Below, piece by piece: positions 1 through 5,181 of a DNA stretch of 5,181 nt. How positions within the stretch are numbered: position 1 is the stretch's first letter; every line of letters starts with the position of its first letter. Source of the DNA: an uncultured Zetaproteobacteria bacterium (lineage in GTDB: Bacteria; Pseudomonadota; Zetaproteobacteria; Mariprofundales; Mariprofundaceae). The notes beneath the pieces were generated by a model. It searched no databases and was not told the DNA's origin. It saw only the letters and a program-made list of their open reading frames with translations. The stretch covers positions 1 through 5,181 of the forward strand of contig CAMZLX010000075.1 of NCBI GenBank assembly GCA_947311795.1, given 5' to 3'. The translations under genes were made by a program, and so were the position numbers.

Positions 1-725
1 ATTTATTAAAACTTGCGGCATCGGTTGCACCTGAAAACCGTCTCATTCTTTGTGCTGCGGGTATCACATGGAAAAAAGCGCTGCATAAAAAGATGTTGGC
101 AGAATCTAAGGTGGTATCCTCTGAGTTTCGCCTGCCCAATGAAGCGCAGTTTCAAACGTGGTTTGAAGAAGAAGTTAAGGTCTCCAATTTGTATGTCACT
201 GAAGATGCTAAACAGATAATGCTTGAGCGCTTGTATGGTTTAAGAGAAGCTGCCAAACAACTGATAACACGCATGAAATTGTATGACAATGAAGAAGGCG
301 TGCAGTTTGATGTTGCCTTGGTGGGTGAATTGCTTGGCGAACATGCACCCCAAGATTTGGATGACTTTATTCATGCGGTTGCCATGAAAGAATCACGCGC
401 AATAACGCTGTTGCGCCAGCTTATTATCAATCAGCAGGTGTCGGATGTGCAACTTCACACTTGGCTAAGTATGCGGCTTAATGGTTTGTTGATGTTTTTA
501 TGGTATCAGCGCATGGGTGAGCGCAGACCAGCGCAAGCTGCACGATTATTTGGGCAAGCAAGCCAGCTTGCAGTGAAAGAAGTGAAGCATTGGTCTGCCC
601 CAGAGTTGATGGATGCGATGAAGAAACTGACAGATACCGAGAAACTACTCAAAGGTGCATCCACGGAATCGCGCATGATGGTCTTGGAGCGTTTGGTGTT
701 TGGACTTATCGCACAGCATGATTGA
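1..725 (+). CDS. holA: DNA polymerase III subunit delta (clamp loader), C-terminal part, 5' truncated by window
   Basis: The delta subunit opens the beta sliding clamp within the clamp-loader complex so that it can be placed on primed DNA. The reading frame is open from the window edge (codons in phase from position 3), giving 240 residues to the TGA at 723-725. Family members are about 340 residues, so roughly the first 100, including the clamp-contacting part, are missing here. The visible part begins in the ATPase-like fold (NRLILCAAGITWKKAL), followed by the 'W...' helix near FQTWFEEEVK. Then comes an all-helical collar region with 'DDFIHAVAMKESRAITLLRQL', 'LSMRLNGLLMFLWYQRMGE' and 'MDAMKKLTDTEKLLKG'. 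From memory, these line up with E. coli HolA segments such as 'LPRWVAARAK' and 'LLTRTELTLK'. The first in-frame ATG in the window (93) is internal, not the start. The gene overlaps the next one by 8 nt. The assignment is by remembered similarity; the sequence is divergent, as is normal for delta. Confidence 0.82.
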   Translation, partial: LLKLAASVAPENRLILCAAGITWKKALHKKMLAESKVVSSEFRLPNEAQFQTWFEEEVKVSNLYVTEDAKQIMLERLYGLREAAKQLITRMKLYDNEEGVQFDVALVGELLGEHAPQDLDDFIHAVAMKESRAITLLRQLIINQQVSDVQLHTWLSMRLNGLLMFLWYQRMGERRPAQAARLFGQASQLAVKEVKHWSAPELMDAMKKLTDTEKLLKGASTESRMMVLERLVFGLIAQHD

Positions 726-2094
726 AAATTTCCCCCATCATGTCTTTCGCGAATATGATATTCGTGGTCTAGCTGATGATGAAATTACAGTTGCTTTTGC
801 TAAAAAGTTAGCCTTGGCATATGTCAGCTTTCTTTCTGCGGAAAATCAGAAACCTATTGTAATTGCGCGTGATGTTCGTCTTTCAGGGGAAATATTACAA
901 AAAACACTTTGTGATACTTTATTGAATGCTGGATTTGATGTGATTGATATTGGTATGGTGCCTACACCGCTGGCCTATTACACGGTGTATGAGCTTGATG
1001 CCGCCGGATGTATTATGGTGACAGCCAGTCATAATCCATCAGCCTATAATGGTTTCAAAATGATGGTGGGGAAAGAGAGCTTTCATGGTGAAGATATTCA
1101 AAGATTAAAGCAGCGTATGTTTGAAGTGAAATCCCATGCTAGTGCCACGAAAGGAAAACTTATCAGCAAAGATATATCAGAAGCATATATAGACTTTGTA
1201 ATTCGCGATTGCGTTTTGGGTCGCCCACTTAAAGTGGTGATTGATGCAGGAAATGGTCCTACGGGTTTGATTGCAGGACCATTGTATCGTGCGTTGGGCT
1301 GTGAGGTGGTTGAACTTTATTGTGAACCTGATGGACGTTTTCCCAATCATCATCCAGATCCAACAGTAGAAGAAAATTTAAAGGATTTGGCACAACAAGT
1401 ATGTGAAACCAATGCTGATTTAGGTATAGCTTTTGATGGTGATGGTGACCGCATTGGTGTGGTGGATGAAAAAGGTGAAATTATTTGGGGAGATATGCTG
1501 CTTTTGTTGTTATCTCGGCAGCTATTAAATATATATCCTGGGGCAACCATTATTTCCGAGGTTAAAGCCTCTCAACTGCTTTACGATGATATTCACCAAC
1601 ATGGTGGTCAAGGGCTGATGTGGCGAACAGGGCATTCACCGATTAAAGCAAAAATGAAAGAAACTGGCGCGTTGCTTGCTGGTGAAATGAGTGGACACTT
1701 TTTCTTCGCCGATAGATTTTTTGGTTTTGATGATGCAACCTATGCGGGGGCAAGGGTGATGCAGTTGTTAGCGCAGCAAGAGAAACATTTATCGAGCTTA
1801 TTGGATGATGTACCCAAACGTGTGAGTACACCTGAAATTCGTTTGCCTTGCCCAGATGAAGTTAAATTTAAGTTGGTTGAAAGTGCGAAAGTTTTTTTTA
1901 CTGAGCAGGGTTATGAGATGATTGATATTGATGGTATTCGATTGAAGTTTGAACAAGGCTGGGCATTGCTACGTGCATCCAATACGCAACCTGCTTTGGT
2001 GCTTCGTTATGAAGCAGAAGATGAACAGGGCTTACAATGGATGAAACAAGAACTTGAACAAGGGTTGGATGCTGCTAAGCGAGGTGTTACATGA
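718..2094 (+). CDS. algC: Phosphomannomutase/phosphoglucomutase (alpha-D-phosphohexomutase, AlgC/ManB type)
   Basis: This cytoplasmic enzyme interconverts mannose-6-P/mannose-1-P and glucose-6-P/glucose-1-P via a bis-phosphorylated intermediate. It feeds GDP-mannose and UDP-glucose for exopolysaccharide, LPS or glycan synthesis. From ATG 718 it has 458 residues, close to the P. aeruginosa AlgC length. All four active-site loops are present: the phosphoserine loop TASHNP at 102-107 (catalytic Ser104); the metal loop DGDGDR at 240-245 (Asp240/242/244); the sugar-binding loop GEMSGH at 322-327 (Glu323, Ser325); and the phosphate-binding loop RASNTQP at 419-425. The N-terminus FREYDIRG is the usual family opening. 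ATG 718 is preferred because it puts that motif near residue 10 and overlaps the holA stop by 8 nt, which suggests translational coupling. An in-frame TTG at 700 has a GGAG at 686-689 upstream and would add six residues, so it cannot be excluded. Which sugar is preferred in vivo cannot be read from the sequence. Confidence 0.95.
   Translation: MIENFPHHVFREYDIRGLADDEITVAFAKKLALAYVSFLSAENQKPIVIARDVRLSGEILQKTLCDTLLNAGFDVIDIGMVPTPLAYYTVYELDAAGCIMVTASHNPSAYNGFKMMVGKESFHGEDIQRLKQRMFEVKSHASATKGKLISKDISEAYIDFVIRDCVLGRPLKVVIDAGNGPTGLIAGPLYRALGCEVVELYCEPDGRFPNHHPDPTVEENLKDLAQQVCETNADLGIAFDGDGDRIGVVDEKGEIIWGDMLLLLLSRQLLNIYPGATIISEVKASQLLYDDIHQHGGQGLMWRTGHSPIKAKMKETGALLAGEMSGHFFFADRFFGFDDATYAGARVMQLLAQQEKHLSSLLDDVPKRVSTPEIRLPCPDEVKFKLVESAKVFFTEQGYEMIDIDGIRLKFEQGWALLRASNTQPALVLRYEAEDEQGLQWMKQELEQGLDAAKRGVT
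2081..2084 (+). promoter_or_regulatory. Shine-Dalgarno GAGG for the hybrid kinase
   Basis: GAGG lies six bases before ATG 2091, inside the 3' end of the mutase gene. It supports 2091 as the start and an ATGA stop/start overlap with the mutase (stop TGA 2092-2094). A nearby ATG at 2095 is out of frame with the kinase. Confidence 0.7.
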
Positions 2095-3557
2095 ATGATT
2101 TTGCTTTAAATCATGCGTTACGGTCATTGTTTGAGCAGGGGCGAGACCCTATGTTTATCACGGATAAAAAAAGATGTTTAACCCATGTGAATCCTGCATT
2201 CTTAACGTTGTATGGTTACCAAAAGGAAAATATTATTGGTGGAAATACGGACTTCCTCATGCAACGCCCCTTTAATGATGTTACATTTTATAAAAAAATC
2301 CTAAGGCAGCTTGTGCGTCACGGAAGCTGGTCTGGTGAGCTGAATGCAATATCTGAGAGTGGAGAAATTATTCCAGTGTGGACTCAAATTGTTAAAACAG
2401 ATGAAGGTTTTTCAACGATTCAGGTGGACTTGCGTGAGCGCGACAAAATTACTCGAAAAATGGAAAGTTTATCTCGACTGCAATCCATAGCGACCTTAGC
2501 GGGAGGTGTGGCACATGAATTCAACAATATATTGGGAGGTATTCAAGGTCACCTATACCTTTTAAAACGTAATTTATCCAAAGATGAAGAAAAGGAACAT
2601 GGGCGATTAGAACGCATTGATAAATTAATGGGACGAGCTGCATCACTGGTTCAAAATCTTTTGTCTTTTTCGAGGCAAAAACCAACAGCTACACGAGAAA
2701 TTTCGCTTTGTCCTCTGCTGGAAAATACAGTGGAAATGGCAAAAAAATCGTTGGATAAACAGGTGGAAATAAACTTTAGTGTTGAAGATAGAGGTATACT
2801 TATTTTTGCGGATGCTGTGATACTCAAACAACATATTTTTGAATTAATCAGCAATGCAGAACGTGCATTGGTGCAACAACGTGAAAAACTTCAATACAGT
2901 TATGGTGAAAAACGAGAACTGATTCATATCCAACTTAGCATAACAGCGGATGCTAAATACGCTGAGATTATCATTAAGGATAATGGCACCGGCATGCAGG
3001 ATGCCACACTTAAGCATTGCTTGGATCCATTTTTTAGTACCGAACCTGTGGGTGAAGGTACGGGTCTTGGTTTATCCAGTGCTGCTGCATATATGCAGCA
3101 GCTTAAAGGAGGCTTAGAAGTTGAAAGCGTTTATGGTGAGTATACAAGTATACGAATGTTACTTCCGCTAACAGTAGAAGGCATTGAAGTTCAGGATAAA
3201 CAAGGCTTGGTTTTGCTGGTGGATGATGATGAAGATTTAAGGGCGTCATTGTCTGAAATTTTAACGTGCCAAGGATATGAAGTTATATCTGCGGATAATG
3301 GTATTGCGGCACTAGATTTATGGCGCCAATATAAAGGTGTGATTGATGTGATTGTTATGGATATCATCATGCCTAATATGGATGGTCTTGAGGTTGCGCG
3401 TGAAATTCGGGATGAAAATGAAACGGTGCCAATTTGTTTAACAACGGGTTACTCTTATCAAAAAGTGCCTTCACAGCTACATGTTAACCTGATGCGTAAA
3501 CCATTGGCTCCAGATTTGTTGATTAAATATATTGAATCCAATACAGGGAAAAGTTAA
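2091..3557 (+). CDS. Soluble hybrid sensor histidine kinase (PAS - HisKA - HATPase_c - receiver)
   Basis: This is a 488-residue cytoplasmic kinase: no signal peptide or hydrophobic membrane segment is visible. Residues ~10-118 form a PAS sensor (DPMFITD, VNPAFLTLYGY, GSWSGEL). A short linker leads to the dimerisation/phosphoacceptor helix with H-box AHEFNNILGG (phosphorylated His142), of the NtrB-like class. The ATPase domain has an N-box ELISNAERA (Asn255), G1 DNGTGM (Asp297), F-box LDPFFSTE and G2 GEGTGLGL (321-328), so it looks catalytically complete. A C-terminal receiver follows from ~375, with acidic pocket DDD (378-380), phosphoacceptor Asp424 in MDIIMPNMDG, Thr452 and Lys470 (RKP). 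It ends after the receiver with no Hpt or DNA-binding output, so a separate phosphotransferase or regulator is implied. The Thr-to-Lys distance is 18 residues, shorter than the ~22 usual in receivers. It is translationally coupled to the mutase; its signal and partner are unknown. Nearness to fliT does not make it FlrB/FleS, because the H-box differs. Confidence 0.95.
   Translation: MNDFALNHALRSLFEQGRDPMFITDKKRCLTHVNPAFLTLYGYQKENIIGGNTDFLMQRPFNDVTFYKKILRQLVRHGSWSGELNAISESGEIIPVWTQIVKTDEGFSTIQVDLRERDKITRKMESLSRLQSIATLAGGVAHEFNNILGGIQGHLYLLKRNLSKDEEKEHGRLERIDKLMGRAASLVQNLLSFSRQKPTATREISLCPLLENTVEMAKKSLDKQVEINFSVEDRGILIFADAVILKQHIFELISNAERALVQQREKLQYSYGEKRELIHIQLSITADAKYAEIIIKDNGTGMQDATLKHCLDPFFSTEPVGEGTGLGLSSAAAYMQQLKGGLEVESVYGEYTSIRMLLPLTVEGIEVQDKQGLVLLVDDDEDLRASLSEILTCQGYEVISADNGIAALDLWRQYKGVIDVIVMDIIMPNMDGLEVAREIRDENETVPICLTTGYSYQKVPSQLHVNLMRKPLAPDLLIKYIESNTGKS
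3081..3102. repeat. Perfect 22-bp palindrome inside the kinase gene
   Basis: Two 11-bp arms (GCTGCTGCATA and its exact reverse complement) meet with no spacer. The palindrome stops abruptly: the flanking base pairs on both sides do not match. It lies just after the G2 box and encodes Ala-Ala-Ala-Tyr-Met-Gln-Gln. As RNA it could fold into a ~9-bp stem with a 4-nt loop. It may be a chance by-product of Ala (GCT/GCA) and Gln (CAG) codons; no function is claimed. Confidence 0.9.
3140..3153. repeat. Double GTATAC inverted/direct repeat inside the kinase gene
   Basis: GTATAC is itself a palindrome and occurs twice, separated by AA. It sits about 55 bp (centre to centre) after the 22-bp palindrome, near the end of the ATPase domain and before the receiver. 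The repeat is short and AT-rich, so chance is quite possible. Confidence 0.6.
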
Positions 3558-3564
3558 ATATAAC

Positions 3565-3894
3565 CTAATTTGCTATACTTGATAACCGTTGTACCTTACG
3601 TAGCCCTTGGTTGGTGGTGTTGATAAATTCTTGCGTATATTGTTGTGCTTCAAAAAGTAAACGCATGGTTTGCCGATGCTGTGTTTGTAACTGTTCTAAA
3701 TCATTGAGAAAGTCTTTAGGCTGACATGCTCGTTCTTGCCAAACCTGTTGGAATATAGCTGTTTCAGCCTCGTAATGTTTGATGTTTTCCGGGATGCGTT
3801 GCCACTGTTGTTTGATAATACTTTGGCGTAGTTGAGTAATAGCGCTTAAATAGCGCGGAATAAGATCAGAAACATTGGGCTGTGGACTACTCAT
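3565..3894 (-). CDS. fliT: Probable flagellar chaperone FliT-like protein
   Basis: This is a 109-residue protein with no signal peptide, predicted mostly helical and rich in Gln (for example QQWQRIPENIKHYEAE and LNDLEQLQTQHRQTMRLLFEAQQYTQEF). FliT proteins are about 100-120 residues, helical, bind the filament cap FliD before export and, in enteric bacteria, also FlhDC. Similarity at residue level is too weak for me to recognise a FliT signature, so the name rests mainly on size, helical character and position directly after fliD-fliS. ATG 3894 is chosen: it follows the fliS stop (TAA 3898-3896) after one base and has AGGG at 3902-3899 four bases upstream. In-frame ATG 3906 and GTG 3912 would overlap fliS and are less likely. 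It could instead be an unrelated small flagellar-locus protein. It ends 7 bp from the convergent kinase stop. Confidence 0.6.
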   Translation of the reverse strand: MSSPQPNVSDLIPRYLSAITQLRQSIIKQQWQRIPENIKHYEAETAIFQQVWQERACQPKDFLNDLEQLQTQHRQTMRLLFEAQQYTQEFINTTNQGLRKVQRLSSIAN

Positions 3895-3895
3895 A

Positions 3896-4303
3896 TTACC
3901 CTGCATAGGCACGCATGGGTTGTGGCGTTGAGGTATGACGTTGTTGCTGTTCTAATGCCATCCAACCTTCGCGTAAGGACTGGGTTAATTGCATAGCCTC
4001 ATCAATAGATGCGGTTGAAAATGTACACATACCTTCACCCAATCGTTTAGAAAGATATGCATACAAACGGGATAAATTTAATGCTACTTCCCCACCTTGT
4101 TCCAAATCAAGGCTAGAAGATAGTTCGATAATGGCTTCTAACGCTCGCGAAATATGTTGGGTTTCGGCAAGTGTATCATTGGCAACTACTGCGGCTCTAG
4201 CTTGCCCTAATGATTTATACAACACCTCATAGGTTAATAAAATCAACCCCAAAGGACCTGCCCCTTCAACTTGGTTTGCTTGGTATTTTTGATGTCCGAC
4301 CAT
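3896..4303 (-). CDS. fliS: Flagellar export chaperone FliS
   Basis: FliS binds the C-terminal region of flagellin in the cytoplasm, prevents premature polymerisation and delivers it to the flagellar type III export gate. The 135-residue product is the normal length. Hallmarks visible are the N-terminal Tyr-Gln (YQANQVEGAGPLGLILL, residues 7-23), the helix ending SSSLDLEQGGEVALNLSRLYAYL (62-84, the best-conserved FliS block), and a C-terminal LREGW. The usual 'LYDGA' motif after the first helix is replaced by TYEVLY (24-29), a mild divergence. ATG 4303 is chosen over the in-frame ATG 4324 because AAGGAGG lies just upstream of 4303. The last 25 or so residues are Gln/Thr/Pro-rich and probably unstructured. 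It is followed after 1 bp by the FliT-like gene and preceded by its own sigma-28 promoter. Confidence 0.95.
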   Translation of the reverse strand: MVGHQKYQANQVEGAGPLGLILLTYEVLYKSLGQARAAVVANDTLAETQHISRALEAIIELSSSLDLEQGGEVALNLSRLYAYLSKRLGEGMCTFSTASIDEAMQLTQSLREGWMALEQQQRHTSTPQPMRAYAG

Positions 4304-4307
4304 ATTG

Positions 4308-4314
4308 CCTCCTT
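4308..4314 (-). promoter_or_regulatory. Strong Shine-Dalgarno AAGGAGG for fliS
   Basis: AAGGAGG on the minus strand, four bases before ATG 4303. It decides the fliS start against the upstream ATG 4324, which has no comparable site. The downstream FliT-like gene has the same four-base spacing with a weaker AGGG. Confidence 0.85.
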
Positions 4315-4326
4315 GCGTTCTCATGC

Positions 4327-4345
4327 GAAGGTATTCATCACCTTC
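4327..4345 (-). repeat. Small hairpin in the fliS leader
   Basis: GAAGGT and ACCTTC form a 6-bp perfect stem around a 7-nt loop. The hairpin begins within a few bases of the transcription start expected from the sigma-28 promoter, so it would sit at the very 5' end of the fliS mRNA. It has no U-tract, so it does not look like a terminator for fliD. A role in mRNA stability is a guess. Confidence 0.5.
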
Positions 4346-4354
4346 TTGTTATAC

Positions 4355-4381
4355 TTATCGGAAAACAGAGCGGAAACTTCA
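4355..4381 (-). promoter_or_regulatory. Sigma-28 (FliA) promoter for fliS-fliT
   Basis: Reading the minus strand, TGAAGTTT (4381-4374) is followed by exactly 11 bases and then TCCGATAA (4362-4355). The enterobacterial FliA consensus is TAAAGTTT-N11-GCCGATAA, so 14 of 16 positions match with the exact spacer. It lies in the fliD-fliS gap just past the fliD stop and would start transcription near 4347-4350, giving a leader of about 45 nt. This implies late-class, FliA-dependent expression of the flagellin chaperone separate from fliD. No other promoter is visible in the 86-nt gap (4304-4389). Confidence 0.85.
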
Positions 4382-4389
4382 GTTATTAT

Positions 4390-5181
4390 TTACCGTCCTG
4401 AATTGGCTGCATCAATTTGTTGTGTGAGAAAACTACCTGTTGCATTTAATGAATTCATGGCTTGTTCCATGGCAAGAAAAGAGCGAGTAAGCGTTTGTCT
4501 TTGCTTTTCAAGTTGAGTATTTAAGTCATCAATGCGTTCAGATAAAGTGGAGAAGGTGGTTTCAGAGGCAAGCACAGTGTTTTGAATTAACCCTGAGAAT
4601 GGATTTGAAAACAAGTCCAATATACCATCAAATGATGCCGCAATGCCCATGCCAATAGTCATATTGCTGGTAAAGGGTGGGGTAGTGTTACCACTGTATA
4701 ACACACCAATGCCATCCGCCCCGCCAGCATTGCCAACCAAGACCTGACCATTTCCTGTTGTTGTCTCACCATTAATGGTGCCTGCAATATCAGCACCAAT
4801 AAGTGCTGTACCTGCCGTGTTGGCAATGCCAAGTGCTGTGGCAGCACCTGATATTTCAAATCCTTTGCTTGCACCATAATATTTATGCTGAATGCTCACA
4901 AAGTTACCTGAGGCAACTGCCTCTAAACTTAAGGCATAACGTCCTTCTGTGCTGATGGCTGTGGTGTCTGTGCCAAAATTAAGCGCACCACTTGAGGTGA
5001 GATTGACGGCAAGCTGACTATCACCACTTGAGTTGTCTTTAACCTGAATACGACCTGATGCATCAATGCTCGCCGTGACTTGCTGGTTAAATGCCGATTG
5101 AATTGCCGATAACAAATCAGAAATGGTGTCTTGATTTTGGTCAATGATGGTAAAGCTTTGACTAATCGCAACACCTGAACG
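4390..5181 (-). CDS. fliD: Flagellar hook-associated protein 2 (filament cap FliD), C-terminal part, 5' truncated by window
   Basis: FliD is exported through the flagellum and forms the oligomeric cap under which flagellin subunits fold into the growing filament. The frame is open to the window edge, giving 263 residues to TAA at 4392-4390; full proteins are usually 450-700. Recognisable parts, N to C: a flagellin-IN-like stretch (DLLSAIQSAFN...ASGRIQVKD, ~5127-5020); the Gly/Thr-rich cap-domain block AGTINGETTTGNGQ (~4785-4744); and the C-terminal FliD domain from ~4653. The latter has a predicted coiled coil (ERIDDLNTQLEKQRQTL) and the conserved tail F-LAMEQAMNSLNATGSFLTQQ. That tail, which packs in the helical core, is complete. 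The TTG at 5115 and other internal codons are not starts; the true start is outside the window. The gene is followed by a sigma-28 promoter and fliS. Confidence 0.94.
   Translation of the reverse strand, partial: RSGVAISQSFTIIDQNQDTISDLLSAIQSAFNQQVTASIDASGRIQVKDNSSGDSQLAVNLTSSGALNFGTDTTAISTEGRYALSLEAVASGNFVSIQHKYYGASKGFEISGAATALGIANTAGTALIGADIAGTINGETTTGNGQVLVGNAGGADGIGVLYSGNTTPPFTSNMTIGMGIAASFDGILDLFSNPFSGLIQNTVLASETTFSTLSERIDDLNTQLEKQRQTLTRSFLAMEQAMNSLNATGSFLTQQIDAANSGR

Noticed and set aside
1350..1831. Minus-strand ORFs within the mutase gene.
   Set aside because: The opposite frame encodes conserved active-site motifs of the mutase; these are shadows.
1892..1899. Run of eight T in the mutase gene, a possible slippage or phase-variation tract.
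   Set aside because: The frame is intact, the tract encodes Val-Phe-Phe, and housekeeping mutases are not known as phase-variable; a run of 8 is short for this AT level.
2166..2747. Three A7 runs in the kinase gene (2166-2172, 2292-2298, 2741-2747), possible programmed frameshift sites.
   Set aside because: All are in Lys codons of an intact ORF, with no accompanying stop or alternative product that would make slippage meaningful.
2984..2998. TGGCACC...GCA resembling a sigma-54 promoter on the plus strand.
   Set aside because: The GG-to-GC spacing is 9, not 10, and it encodes the conserved G1 box of the kinase.
3105..3112. AAAGGAGG, a perfect Shine-Dalgarno-like string within the kinase.
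   Set aside because: It encodes Lys-Gly-Gly, and no in-frame start lies at a workable distance; the nearest in-frame ATG (3156) is about 43 bases away.
3945..3960. Possible sigma-54 promoter on the minus strand upstream of the FliT-like gene (TGGCA...GC with GG-N10-GC).
   Set aside because: The -12 element reads CAGC rather than TTGC, and it lies inside the fliS coding sequence; too weak beside the clear sigma-28 site upstream.
4210..4516. Plus-strand ORFs opposite the fliD end, fliS start and promoter gap.
   Set aside because: They are antisense to strongly supported genes, have no recognisable domain, and run across the sigma-28 promoter.
4820..4847. Two back-to-back small inverted repeats in fliD (TTGGC-AAT-GCCAA and GTGCTG-TGG-CAGCAC).
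   Set aside because: Short stems in an Ala/Gly/Thr-rich coding stretch with repetitive codon use; chance is the simplest explanation and no U-tract follows.

Overview
The window looks like core chromosome of a flagellated Gram-negative, probably proteobacterial, organism. The evidence is a clamp-loader delta subunit, an AlgC-type phosphomannomutase/phosphoglucomutase, an NtrB-like hybrid sensor kinase, a fliD-fliS-fliT flagellar cluster and a near-consensus sigma-28 promoter. Base composition is moderately AT-rich. The sequence does not place it more precisely. Both ends are cut inside genes (delta subunit on the left, fliD on the right). There are no RNA genes, insertion sequences, CRISPR arrays or attachment sites that I can see.

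Plus strand, 1-3557: three tightly packed genes, probably one transcript. These are the C-terminal part of holA (DNA polymerase III delta), a complete phosphohexomutase overlapping it by 8 nt, and a complete soluble PAS-histidine kinase-receiver protein overlapping the mutase by 4 nt (ATGA). Any promoter for them lies upstream of the window. The mutase would supply hexose-1-phosphates for surface polysaccharide. The kinase is a cytoplasmic phosphorelay component with no cognate output regulator in view.

Minus strand, 5181-3565: fliD (filament cap, C-terminal part only), an 86-nt gap, fliS (flagellin chaperone), then a small helical protein best read as FliT-like. The gap holds a sigma-28 (FliA) promoter matching 14 of 16 consensus positions with the exact 11-nt spacer. 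It also holds a small hairpin at the predicted mRNA 5' end and a strong Shine-Dalgarno that sets the fliS start. fliS and fliT can therefore be expressed as late flagellar genes independently of fliD read-through.

The two gene sets converge with only 7 bp between stop codons and no recognisable terminator. I see no clearly new biological system. The points most worth a second look are the internal sigma-28 promoter with its leader hairpin, the coupling of an orphan hybrid kinase to a sugar mutase, and a perfect 22-bp palindrome with a second inverted repeat in the kinase gene.
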